A stretch of DNA of 64,000 bases from JASHVB01 sp035523995 (GTDB lineage: Bacteria > Pseudomonadota > Alphaproteobacteria > Acetobacterales > Acetobacteraceae), in the NCBI GenBank assembly GCA_035523995.1, contig DATKPQ010000193.1:14518-78517 (forward strand), read 5' to 3'. The notes under the pieces are model-generated. The model made no database searches, was not told where the DNA came from, and saw only the letters and a list, made by a program, of their open reading frames with translations. Within the stretch, counting starts at the first letter, position 1. Every line of letters begins with the position of its first letter. The position numbers and the translations under genes were made by a program. Positions 7,609-16,081 of the stretch are shown here, in pieces.

Positions 7609-10235
7609 CCGGCCACCACGAAATTGACGATGCGGTTCGGTACGTGGATTCGTTTCACGATGCGCTTGCCCTCCAGCACTCGCGCCACATTTTGCTCTTG
7701 TTCTGCCAGGGAGATAACTTGTTCCGCCGCGGCATCGGGGGGGACTGCGATTGTTCCACGCAGCTTGCCGTTCACCTGGACGGCGATGGTGACCGCATCG
7801 ATGGACAGCAGCGCCGGATCGGGCTCCGGCCAGGGCAATTCCGCGACCAGTTGTGCCGCACCGGGCCTTAGTAGCGCATACATCTCCTCGGCGAGGTGCG
7901 GCATCATGGGCGACACCAGGCGGCTGAGTATTTCCAACGCTTCGAAACGCGAGTGGCGAAGCCCAGGCTCGTCAGCAGAACGTTCGGCGTCGCTGATGGC
8001 ATTCGCCAGTTCGTACAGCCGGGCAACGGCGACATTGAACGCGAAACTGTCGAGCGCCGTGGTGACCGCGGCGATCGTGCGATGCGTTGTCTGCCGCAGC
8101 GCGCGCGCTGCGGCGCTTTCCGAAGACGATCGTGCCTCGGCTGCAATGTCGCCCAGCGATTCGGCCAGCCGGAACAAGCGTTGGGTGAAGCGGAAGGCAC
8201 CGGCGACGCCGGCCTCGGTCCACTCCATGTCGCGTTCCGGCGGGTTGTCCGACAGGATGAACCAGCGGGCGGTGTCGGCGCCGTAGCGGGCGATGATCGC
8301 GCCGGGATCGACCGTGTTGCGCTTGGATTTGCTCATCGCCTCGACGCGGCCGACGATCACCGGCTCGCCGGAGTCGCGCATGACCGTCGTGCCGTCCGGA
8401 CGCCTGTCCACTTCGTCCGGATACAGCCATTGGCCATTGGGACCGAGGGCTGAGCGGTAGCTTTCGTGCGTCACCATGCCCTGGGTGAAGAGGCCTGCGA
8501 ATGGTTCGTCCACGTTCAGGTGACCGGTGGCCTTCATCGCGCGGGCGAAGAAGCGCGAATAGAGCAAGTGCAGGATCGCATGTTCGATGCCGCCGATATA
8601 TTGGTCGACCGGCATCCAGTGATCCGCGGCGGCGCGCGTGACCGGCACCTTCGCGTGCGGGCTGCAATAGCGGGCAAAATACCAGGAGCTATCGACAAAG
8701 GTGTCGCAGGTGTCGGTCTCGCGCTGCGCTGGTGCGTCGCATTTCGGACAGGGAACGTGCTTCCAGGTGGGATGATGGTCGAGCGGATTGCCGGGACGAT
8801 CGAATGTCACGTCCTGCGGAAGCAACACGGGTAGCTGGTCGTCTGGCACCGGGACCACGCCGCAGGCGGCGCAATGAATGATCGGGATGGGACAGCCCCA
8901 GTAGCGCTGCCGCGATACGCCCCAATCGCGCAGGCGCCAGTTCACGACACCTTTGCCGATGCCTTTGTCCTCCAGCCGTGCAATCACCGCGCGCTTGCCG
9001 GAGTCAACGTCCAGTCCGTTGTACGGGTTTGAGTTGATCAATACGCCGGGGCCAACATAGGCCTCGTTCGCCACGTTGAACGTGGCGGGATCGGCGCCGG
9101 GCGGCAGTACCACGGGCGTTACCTGCAGGCCGTACTTGCGGGCGAACTCCAGGTCGCGCTGGTCGTGTGCGGGACAGCCGAAGATCGCGCCGGTGCCATA
9201 TTCCATCAGCACGAAATTGGCGATCCAGATCGGGAAGGTGGCACCCTCGATCAGTGGGTGACGCACGCGCAGGCCGGTGTCGTAGCCCCGCTTCTCGGCG
9301 GTTTCGATCACGGCCTCGCTGGTGCCGGTGCGGCGGCATTCAGCGATGAACGCGGCAGCGGCCGGGTCCCGTGTGGCGACTGCCGCGGACAACGGGTGCT
9401 CTGGCGCCAAGGCGAGGAACGACATGCCGAACAGGGTGTCGGGGCGGGTGGTGTAGACCTCGGCGCGGTCAATGCCTTGCTCTGGCGCCGCAAGTTCGAA
9501 AGACAACCTGGCGCCCTCGCTGCGGCCGATCCAGTTCTCCTGCATCACGCGCACGCGTTCCGGCCAGCGGTCCAGTTGCGGCAGGGCGTTCAGCAGGTCT
9601 TCGGCGTAATCGGTGATGCGGAAGAACCATTGGCTGAGCTGCTTCTTCTCCACTGGCGCGCCGGATCGCCAGCCACGCCCGTCGATCACTTGCTCATTGG
9701 CGAGCACGGTGCCGTCCACCGGGTCCCAGTTGACCCAGCTTTCCTTGCGCTCGACGAGGCCGGCCTTGGTGAAATCCAAGAACAATCGCTGCTGGTGGCC
9801 GTAATAGGCGGGGTCGCAGGTGGCGAATTCGCGCGACCACTCGAGCGACAGGCCCATGCGTTGCAGCTCGGCGCGCATGTTGGCGATGTTGTCCCAGGTC
9901 CACTTGGCCGGGTGGACGCCCCGTTCGCGTGCGGCGTTTTCCGCCGGGAGGCCGAACGCGTCCCAGCCCATCGGGTGCAGCACGGAAAAGCCGCGCGCCC
10001 GCTTGTAACGGGCCACCACGTCGCCCAGCGTGTAGTTGCGCACGTGCCCCATGTGGATTTTGCCGCTGGGGTAGGGGAACATCTCCATGACGTAGTATTT
10101 GGGCTTGCCGTCGGCCGGCACGTCAGCCACGGCGAAGCAGCCATGGTCCGCCCAGGCCTGCTGCCATTTGGGTTCGGCCGTCTGGAAGTCGTAGCGCGGC
10201 GCCTCAGCCGCTGGTCGGGTCAAGGTCTCGCTCAT
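7605..10235 (-). CDS. leuS: Leucyl-tRNA synthetase
   Basis: An 876-residue class I aminoacyl-tRNA synthetase that charges tRNA(Leu). The HIGH motif appears as YPSGKIHMGHVRNY near residue 55 and the KMSKS motif as MSKSKRNTVDPG near residue 640. Between them lie the CP1 editing domain (TTRPDTLFGMSF and the YGTGAIFGCPAHDQRD region) and the zinc/leucine-specific part with CPKC. The length matches bacterial LeuRS. It is the first gene of the operon with lptE and holA. A palindromic repeat lies just upstream, between it and the divergent MFS gene. Confidence 0.97.
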   Translation of the reverse strand: MSETLTRPAAEAPRYDFQTAEPKWQQAWADHGCFAVADVPADGKPKYYVMEMFPYPSGKIHMGHVRNYTLGDVVARYKRARGFSVLHPMGWDAFGLPAENAARERGVHPAKWTWDNIANMRAELQRMGLSLEWSREFATCDPAYYGHQQRLFLDFTKAGLVERKESWVNWDPVDGTVLANEQVIDGRGWRSGAPVEKKQLSQWFFRITDYAEDLLNALPQLDRWPERVRVMQENWIGRSEGARLSFELAAPEQGIDRAEVYTTRPDTLFGMSFLALAPEHPLSAAVATRDPAAAAFIAECRRTGTSEAVIETAEKRGYDTGLRVRHPLIEGATFPIWIANFVLMEYGTGAIFGCPAHDQRDLEFARKYGLQVTPVVLPPGADPATFNVANEAYVGPGVLINSNPYNGLDVDSGKRAVIARLEDKGIGKGVVNWRLRDWGVSRQRYWGCPIPIIHCAACGVVPVPDDQLPVLLPQDVTFDRPGNPLDHHPTWKHVPCPKCDAPAQRETDTCDTFVDSSWYFARYCSPHAKVPVTRAAADHWMPVDQYIGGIEHAILHLLYSRFFARAMKATGHLNVDEPFAGLFTQGMVTHESYRSALGPNGQWLYPDEVDRRPDGTTVMRDSGEPVIVGRVEAMSKSKRNTVDPGAIIARYGADTARWFILSDNPPERDMEWTEAGVAGAFRFTQRLFRLAESLGDIAAEARSSSESAAARALRQTTHRTIAAVTTALDSFAFNVAVARLYELANAISDAERSADEPGLRHSRFEALEILSRLVSPMMPHLAEEMYALLRPGAAQLVAELPWPEPDPALLSIDAVTIAVQVNGKLRGTIAVPPDAAAEQVISLAEQEQNVARVLEGKRIVKRIHVPNRIVNFVVAG

Positions 10236-10310
10236 GGCGCCTGTATCGGCTGGGGCGGAAGCGCAGGCAAGGGCTTGGGACGGGGAGTCTGTGTGGGTGT
10301 CATGCCCAAG

Positions 10311-10452
10311 TGTCGTTGCGAGGTGCGCAGCGACGAAACAAGCTCAGGTGTGTGGCGCAGGGACATGTGGCGCAGGGACATGTGGCGCAGGGAAGGTCGA
10401 AGGGATTGTTCGAACGAGGTTGCTTCGTCGCTTCGCTCCCCGCAATGACATA
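10311..10452. repeat. REP-like palindromic intergenic repeat, copy 2, with internal insertion
   Basis: The left arm begins TGTCGTTGCGAGGTGCGCAG and the right arm ends GCTCCCCGCAATGACAT. The loop has been expanded by a 15-bp tandem repeat. It occupies the leuS to MFS-gene divergent spacer. Confidence 0.85.
10351..10394. repeat. 15-bp tandem repeat, nearly three units
   Basis: The unit TGTGGCGCAGGGACA is present at 10351, 10366 and 10381, the third being incomplete (13 of 15). It sits in the loop of the palindromic repeat. Confidence 0.9.
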
Positions 10453-10591
10453 TGGCAGCAGCATGCGGTAACGAGAGACCAGCCCCCCAACCTGTGTCAC
10501 TCGCCTGCCGGTGCGGTCCGTGCTGTGCTGCCGCACCACTGCCGCCGGTGGGTTCTGCCGGCCTGCCCGCAGCCAAGGATTCCAGGAAACG

Positions 10592-11818
10592 ATGTCCGAC
10601 CATGCGCCGCATTGGCAACGCAACATGTATGTGTGTCTGTTCGGGTCATTTACCAACATTACCGCCATGACGCTGCTACTGCCGTTCCTGCCGATCTACG
10701 TCGCGCAACTTGGCGTCAAGGGCCATGCCGCGATCGTGCAATGGTCCGGCATTGCTTACGGTGTCAGCTTCCTTGGTGCCGGCGTCCTGGCGCCGGCCTG
10801 GGGCCGGTTCGCCGATCTCTATGGCCGCAAGCTGATCCTGATCCGGGCGTCGCTGGCGATGGCGATCTGCATGTCGCTGATCGGTTTGGCGCAGAACATC
10901 TGGCAACTTGTGGGATTGCGGCTGGCAGCGGGCGTGTTGGGCGGCTACGCATCCGGCGCCGTGGTCTTGGTCGCGACGCAAACCCCCAAGGAACGCGCCG
11001 GCTGGGCTTTGGGCATGCTGTCCACGGGCACGATGGCGGGCACATTGCTGGGGCCTCTGGTCGGCGGCGTGCTGCCAGGGTTGATCGGCGTGCGGGAGAC
11101 GTTCTTCCTGGCCGGAGGCGTGATCTTCATCGCTTTCCTGGCGACGTGCTTCCTTATTCATGAAGATCGACAGCCTCTGCGGGTGCGGGCGCAGCGCGCT
11201 GCCCGAGGGGCCTGGTCACTGATCCCGGATAAGCGGCCGGTGATCGCGATGCTTGTCACCGCCATGCTGCTGATGCTGGCGAACATGTCGATCGAGCCGA
11301 TCATCACCGTGTACGTTGCCCAGCTAATGCCGCGTGGCGGCGACGTGGTGTTCACCGCCGGTCTGGTGATGGCTGCTGCGGCTATCGGCAGCGTGCTTGC
11401 GGCACCTCGTTTGGGGCGGTTGGCCGATCGTATCGGCCACTGGAACGTTATCGTCATGTGCTTGCTTGCCTGCGGCGTGCTGCTGATCCCACAGGCCTTC
11501 GTCACCAACCGTTGGCAGTTGATCGGCCTGCGGTTCCTGATGGGGATTTCACTGGCTGGGCTGCTGCCCGCGATCGCCGCCACCATTCGGCACAATGTGC
11601 CGCACGGCGCGGCCGGGACGATCCTGGGTTACAACACGTCGGCCCAATATGCGGGCCAAGTGCTGGGGCCGGTGGCCGGTGGGTTCGTCGGCGGCCACAT
11701 GGGCATGCGGGCCGTGTTCCTGGCAACGACGGTGATCATGTTCGCCGGCGCCGCGTTCAATTGGTCGATCGGCCGGCGGCTGTCGGCCGCCGCCGATGCG
11801 AACGCAGTTGCCGATTGA
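10592..11818 (+). CDS. MFS transporter, multidrug-exporter-like
   Basis: A 408-residue major facilitator with 12 predicted membrane segments. The loop 2-3 signature of the family is visible as GRFADLYGRKLILI near residue 70, and its second-half counterpart as GRLADRIGHWNVIV. The overall style (SFTNITAMTLLLPFLPIYVAQLG) is that of MdtG/YajR-type drug:proton antiporters. ATG 10592 was chosen because AGGAAACG directly precedes it and the sequence before it has no membrane-protein character. Substrate is not predictable. It is monocistronic; the next gene faces the other way. Confidence 0.88.
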   Translation: MSDHAPHWQRNMYVCLFGSFTNITAMTLLLPFLPIYVAQLGVKGHAAIVQWSGIAYGVSFLGAGVLAPAWGRFADLYGRKLILIRASLAMAICMSLIGLAQNIWQLVGLRLAAGVLGGYASGAVVLVATQTPKERAGWALGMLSTGTMAGTLLGPLVGGVLPGLIGVRETFFLAGGVIFIAFLATCFLIHEDRQPLRVRAQRAARGAWSLIPDKRPVIAMLVTAMLLMLANMSIEPIITVYVAQLMPRGGDVVFTAGLVMAAAAIGSVLAAPRLGRLADRIGHWNVIVMCLLACGVLLIPQAFVTNRWQLIGLRFLMGISLAGLLPAIAATIRHNVPHGAAGTILGYNTSAQYAGQVLGPVAGGFVGGHMGMRAVFLATTVIMFAGAAFNWSIGRRLSAAADANAVAD

Positions 11819-11874
11819 ACCGGCGAGTCGTGCGGCTTGATGCCTGGAGTTGGCTAGTGCGCTGCGCAGAGGTG

Positions 11875-12492
11875 TCAGGCGAACCAGCGTAGACGGGAAC
11901 GATCCCAGGCGCCGCCGGCGGCCCGATGCAACAGCAGGACATCGGCGCCGAGCGTACGGCCGGGCGGGTCGATGACATACAATGCCTGGATGATGACCAG
12001 AAACATGTAGGTCCAGGGCCACTCGCCCGGCGCGGAATAGAGGCCAAGCCACAGGTTCATCCCCATCAGCACACCAAGCAGTGCGCCAAGCCTTGAGAGC
12101 AATCCGAGCAATAGCGAGATGCCGATGGAAACCTCGATCATATAGACCAAGGGCCCGAACAGATTCAGGTTTGGTAAGACGATGTCGGCGACGAAGGCGC
12201 TTTGCAAGGGGACGGCGGCGTGGGCGACCTCCTGCTGCATCCAGTAGCGCAGGCCGGCGAAATTCGGGGGAATCTTCCACAGTGACTGCTGCCACCACAT
12301 GGTGCCGACCAACACGCGCAACATCCACAGCCCGATAGAACGGGGCGTGCGTTGCGCAGGATCCTTGTGCCAGGCAGAGGTGACGATCGTGACGCTCGCC
12401 AGCAAGAATAACCAGAACACCGGGGTGAACCAACCGGGCTGCACCAGAAAATGCGCGGCGTCCTGTAGTGGATTCGGTCGCATGGACTTCAC
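11875..12492 (-). CDS. DoxD/DoxX-family membrane protein
   Basis: A 205-residue integral membrane protein with about five hydrophobic segments (for example PVFWLFLLASVTIVTSA, GISLLLGLLSRLGALLGVLMG and WTYMFLVIIQALYVI). Composition and the segment RVLVGTMWWQQSLWKIPPNF resemble the DoxD-like small subunit of thiosulfate:quinone oxidoreductase and related DoxX proteins. No DoxA partner is nearby, so a role in thiosulfate oxidation is not supported; DoxX proteins have varied roles in redox and membrane stress. An alternative start is the ATG at 12483. Confidence 0.7.
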   Translation of the reverse strand: MKSMRPNPLQDAAHFLVQPGWFTPVFWLFLLASVTIVTSAWHKDPAQRTPRSIGLWMLRVLVGTMWWQQSLWKIPPNFAGLRYWMQQEVAHAAVPLQSAFVADIVLPNLNLFGPLVYMIEVSIGISLLLGLLSRLGALLGVLMGMNLWLGLYSAPGEWPWTYMFLVIIQALYVIDPPGRTLGADVLLLHRAAGGAWDRSRLRWFA

Positions 12493-12637
12493 TCCGGTGC
12501 CCGGGCAAGGCGCACTGCATCGGGTCGATGCAGCGGATGGCGCGCGAGCGGATCAGCGTCGGCGGCAGGGGGCCGAGGTAGGTAACGCCATGCTGCATCC
12601 TTACTGGTATACGGGTGTGACGCGCAATGGAGCAGGT

Positions 12638-13471
12638 ATGAGCGAGATCGTGCAACCGCCGACGATTTTGGGGCTGAAGCGACATGCGTCGCCCTCGGTG
12701 TTTCGGCCGGAGAACCTGTTGCGCGAGGCGCGACGGCAGCGTGGATTGCCAGAGCAATCCGTGCCGGCGGTGTGCGCGCTGGATCCGGACGGAGACATCG
12801 TGCGGACGTTGCGCAGGCATGGCCGGGTGCGGCCCGCTGCGGGGTGGGCTTGCTATCACACCACGATGGATGTGGTGGACCAATCAGGACTTGCTATCGG
12901 CATTGTGGGTCTCGCCGTTGGCGCGCCGTTCGCTGTGCTTGTCGCGGAACAACTGTTTGTTTCGGGGTGCGAACTGCTGATCAGCGTTACCTCCGCCGGG
13001 CAAATTGCGCCGCTTGGGCCGACTCCGTATTTCGTGCTGATCGACCGCGCGTTGCGCGACGAAGGCACCAGTTACCACTACCTGCCGCCATCCACCTTCG
13101 CCGAAGCCGATCCTGTTCTGGCGGGCCGCGCCTTCGCCGCCGCGTCGGCCCTCCGGGTGCCAGTGCATCGCGGCACTGTCTGGACGACCGATGCGCCGTA
13201 TCGGGAGACGGACGATGCGATCGATGGTGCCCGGCGCAATGGCGCATTGGCGGTCGAGATGGAGGCGGCGGCGCTGTACGCTTTTGCCCGCGCGCGCAGC
13301 CGGTCGGTGCTGTGCTTTGCCCACGTAACGAACCAGATGGCGCGCGTCGAAGGCGATTTCGAGAAGGGCGAAGACGATGGTGCCCGCGATTCGTTGGACC
13401 TGATTGCCACGGTGGCGCAGGGCTGCGGCTTCGGGCATACGGGCGGTTCGCGCGTCTTGAATGCTTGTTGA
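12638..13471 (+). CDS. Nucleoside phosphorylase superfamily protein (uridine phosphorylase-like)
   Basis: A 277-residue protein of the PNP/UDP phosphorylase superfamily, which cleaves nucleosides with phosphate to a base and pentose-1-phosphate. The core has GIVGLAVGAPFAVLVAEQL, a substrate-phosphate segment SVTSAGQIAP, and the diagnostic late motif AVEMEAAALYAFA that contacts the ribose. The N-terminal 60 residues (LRREARRQRG-like region and DPDGDIVRTL) are family-typical. ATG 12638 has GGAGCAGG upstream; the longer in-frame extension runs through the divergent DoxD gene and is rejected. Base specificity cannot be read from the sequence. Confidence 0.8.
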   Translation: MSEIVQPPTILGLKRHASPSVFRPENLLREARRQRGLPEQSVPAVCALDPDGDIVRTLRRHGRVRPAAGWACYHTTMDVVDQSGLAIGIVGLAVGAPFAVLVAEQLFVSGCELLISVTSAGQIAPLGPTPYFVLIDRALRDEGTSYHYLPPSTFAEADPVLAGRAFAAASALRVPVHRGTVWTTDAPYRETDDAIDGARRNGALAVEMEAAALYAFARARSRSVLCFAHVTNQMARVEGDFEKGEDDGARDSLDLIATVAQGCGFGHTGGSRVLNAC

Positions 13472-13494
13472 CTGCCGCTCCGGCCACCAAGGTC

Positions 13495-14540
13495 TCAGAA
13501 GAACTTCGCCGCAATATCTGTGCTTGACCGCTTGCCGATCGCGTCGAAATGCTGCACCAGGAACGCGGCCGCCTTTTCCTGGCCGAGCAAGAATAGATGC
13601 CGCATGAAGGCCCGGTCAGCATTGAGTTTGGACGAGGCGTTGAGCGCCGCGAGTTCCGCCTCCGCGTCGATGGTATGGATGTTGATGCGCAGGTAACGAT
13701 CGGCCGGAAGCTCGCCACGGTCGATCAGATCGGTGACGAACTTGATCATCCGCATCTCGCGCATCAGTGACGAGTTGAACGATAGCGTGTTGACTCGGTC
13801 GATGATGCTGCGCACGTCCCGGGGCACATCTGGGATGTTGATCGGGTTGAGTTGTACGATCAGTACGTCGCCGCCGCCGCTCATGTAGATCAGCGGGAAT
13901 ATTGGCGGATTGCCGCAATAGCCGCCGTCCCAATAATGCTGCCCGCCCACTTCGACTGCCTGGAACAGCATCGGCAGGCGGAAGCCATGACCGCCGCGCT
14001 GCTGATCTCCCGCCGCTCAAACACATGCAGCCGGCCGTTGAGCACATTGGTGGCACAAACGAATAAAGCCGGCCCGTCTGTTGTGCGCAGGCGGGTGAAA
14101 TCCGCCGTTTCCGCCAGCAGCGTGCGCAGCGGGTTCTCGTTCGAAGGGTTCAGCTCGTACGGCGAAAAGACCTTATTCAACACATCAGCGACACGCCAGA
14201 ATGGCGAGAAATCCATGTTTCCGGTACCCAGCAACCTGTCCAGCGGACCAGGCTGCAGTGGCGACTTCTCAGCGAGGCTGGAAACCCCGTCCCAGAACTT
14301 GGCCAAGAGCTCGCGGGCCGCGGGCGGGCCACCGTGCGCAAGGCCGTCCACCAGAACGGCCGCATTCATGGCGCCGGCGCTGGTGCCCACCACCGCTTCG
14401 ATCTCCAGTCGCTGATCAGCCAGCAACCGATCCAGCACGCCCCAGGTGAACGCGCCATGCGACCCGCCGCCCTGTAGGGCGAGCTTGATGCGCTTGCACT
14501 CGGATTGCTCCGTACTGTTCTCCGGCCCGCGAGAGTCCAC
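13495..14540 (-). pseudogene. Patatin-like phospholipase, frameshifted
   Basis: Two overlapping frames together make one patatin. The upstream frame (to about 13978) has the oxyanion motif GGGSHGAF and the nucleophile elbow GTSAGAMNA; the downstream frame carries the catalytic aspartate in HYWDGGYCGNPP. At about 13972-13980 the coding strand reads GCCTGCCGATGCTG where homology calls for Ala-Cys-Leu-Pro-Met-Leu, which would need TGCCTGCC. Loss of one TGCC copy explains the shift. The enzyme would be an acyl hydrolase of about 345 residues. Either a true inactivating slippage or a sequencing error in this short repeat. Confidence 0.8.
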
Positions 14541-15437
14541 CTATTTCTCCGTCATCCGTTGCACCGGCGACCATTCAGGCGGTGCTGCAGTGCCCAGCGC
14601 CGCGAGCCGCGCCGCATAAACCGAGGCTGCGGGAAAGCGGCGGGCGCATTGCACTTCTGCCAGCGGCGCGCGTGCGGCATCGAAGCAGCCTTCGCGGTAC
14701 GCCGCCACGCAGGCGCCCCATGCCTGCTGCACTTCCATGTCCTGCTCGTTTGCCTGCAGCGCGGCTGGGGCGTCCGGGTCGATTACGCCGAGCAATTCGT
14801 GGATTGGCATCGGTGACACCGTGCCCTTAACCACCACGACGTCGATCGGGCGGAACACGAAGCGCGGACCAGCGGCAAGGCGCGTAGTGTCGCTGACCAG
14901 GATCTGTGTGCCGTACACCTTGTTCAGCCCCTCCAGCCGATTAGCGAGATTCACCATGCCGCCCATCGCGGTGTACGGCATGCGGTCGCTGGAGCCGATA
15001 TTGCCCACCACAGCCTCGCCGCTATGCACGCCAAACCGCGTCGGCAGCGCGGGCCAGCCACGCGCGACAAACTCCGCCGACAAGCGTTGGGTCACAGCGC
15101 GCGTGCGCAAGACGGCCTCGCAGCCATGGGCCGCGTGGTGCGGGTCGCGGCGTGGCGCGTTCCAGAACGCCATCACCGCATCTCCGATATACTTGTCGAT
15201 CGTGGCACCGCAGCCCAGCAGCTCGCGCGTTACCGCCTCGAAATACGTGGAGATAACGCGCGTGAGCTCCATCGGGTCGAGGTTTTCCGAAATGGTCGTG
15301 AAGGCCTGGATGTCGGAGAACAGCAACGTCAACGGCACACGCTCGCCGCCAAGCAGCGGCACCGTGCCGGCATCCAGGAATTGGCGTACGAGGTCGCGCG
15401 GCAGATAGACGGCAAAGCTGCCGAGGGTTGCCTTCAT
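14541..15437 (-). CDS. Class III adenylate/guanylate cyclase catalytic fragment, 5'-truncated
   Basis: A 298-residue reading frame with a complete class III cyclase homology domain: metal aspartates in LTLLFSDIQAFTTISE and DKYIGDAVMAFWNAP, then GVHSGEAVVGNIGSSDRMPYTAMG and NLANRLEGLNKVYGTQILVS. The position that usually holds the base-selecting Asp (IGDxVN) is Gly here (AMGGMVN). In the family, MKATLxSFxxYLPRDLV follows a membrane sensor and HAMP domain; here the frame continues only into sequence that is antisense to the DUF3141 relic, so the sensor half has been lost by a rearrangement near 15437-15445. Product, if made, would be a soluble and possibly unregulated cyclase. It abuts the patatin start. 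Confidence 0.7.
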   Translation of the reverse strand: MKATLGSFAVYLPRDLVRQFLDAGTVPLLGGERVPLTLLFSDIQAFTTISENLDPMELTRVISTYFEAVTRELLGCGATIDKYIGDAVMAFWNAPRRDPHHAAHGCEAVLRTRAVTQRLSAEFVARGWPALPTRFGVHSGEAVVGNIGSSDRMPYTAMGGMVNLANRLEGLNKVYGTQILVSDTTRLAAGPRFVFRPIDVVVVKGTVSPMPIHELLGVIDPDAPAALQANEQDMEVQQAWGACVAAYREGCFDAARAPLAEVQCARRFPAASVYAARLAALGTAAPPEWSPVQRMTEK

Positions 15438-15440
15438 TGC

Positions 15441-15953
15441 CGCGACGGGGCGCAGATCGGGGAGACGCTGCGCGAACTGCCGGCGGTGCAGGCGGCACTG
15501 ATGAACGTGGATCGTGGCGGATACGCCGAGGCTGTGATCCGCATGATGATCCTGATGGCGCGCTCGCGCGGCGAAGTGCGGCAATCGCGCCTGGAACGCT
15601 CACGCGAAATGCTGAGCAATACCGAACCGTTCCGCAGCCTGGGCCTGGACCGGCGGTCGCGGATCATCGCCGAGCAAACACTGATTGTAGACTTTGCCGG
15701 CGAGCAAGCGGTTTCGTCGCTGCCGGCGCTGGTCCCGCTTGCGGCCGATCGCGAGCGGGCGATTGCCGCGGTGCAGGAGGTCGCTGGCGAGGTGTCAGAG
15801 ATGAGCGAGGCCACGCTGCGCATGCTGGCGCGGTTGAGGGAAGTACTGAGCCTGCCGCCGCTGACCTTCAGCACACCGTCTCTGGTGCCGCGTGGCGTGC
15901 CGGGGGCACCGCGAGGCACGAGGGCGGCGGAGGAGAGCGTGGCGGGGGAATAG
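15441..15953 (+). pseudogene. DUF3141 (PHA-synthase-like) gene, C-terminal remnant
   Basis: The open frame encodes about 170 residues like the C-terminal end of DUF3141 proteins: RGGYAEAVIRMMILMARSRG, RLERSREMLSNTEPF, IIAEQTLIVDF and EVSEMSEATLRMLARL. The alpha/beta-hydrolase body is missing, and the homology starts within a few bases of where the oppositely oriented cyclase homology stops. DUF3141 genes commonly head an operon with phosphate acetyltransferase, acetate kinase and fabI, and pieces of the last two lie 2-3 kb away. The family identification is from remembered sequence style. Confidence 0.6.
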
Positions 15954-16081
15954 GGCCTGGGTCGACCATAGCAGACTTCGTAAGACGCAGGCCTTTGAGT
16001 TTGCCCATCGTGCAATGGCCGTGTCACAGAGGTTCGCTCGACGCGGTGAGCTTGCAGCGGACACCACATTTGCATGGAGGT

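Noticed and set aside
10351..10394. Tandem 15-bp repeats as a possible CRISPR array
   Set aside because: Units are directly adjacent with no spacers and lie in the loop of a dispersed palindrome; no cas genes are nearby.
9165..10448. Plus-strand frame of 427 codons opposite leuS
   Set aside because: Antisense to the conserved LeuRS catalytic domain; composition typical of shadow translation.
11875..12492. Thiosulfate:quinone oxidoreductase system
   Set aside because: Only a DoxD/DoxX-like protein is present, with no DoxA or sulfur-oxidation genes around it.
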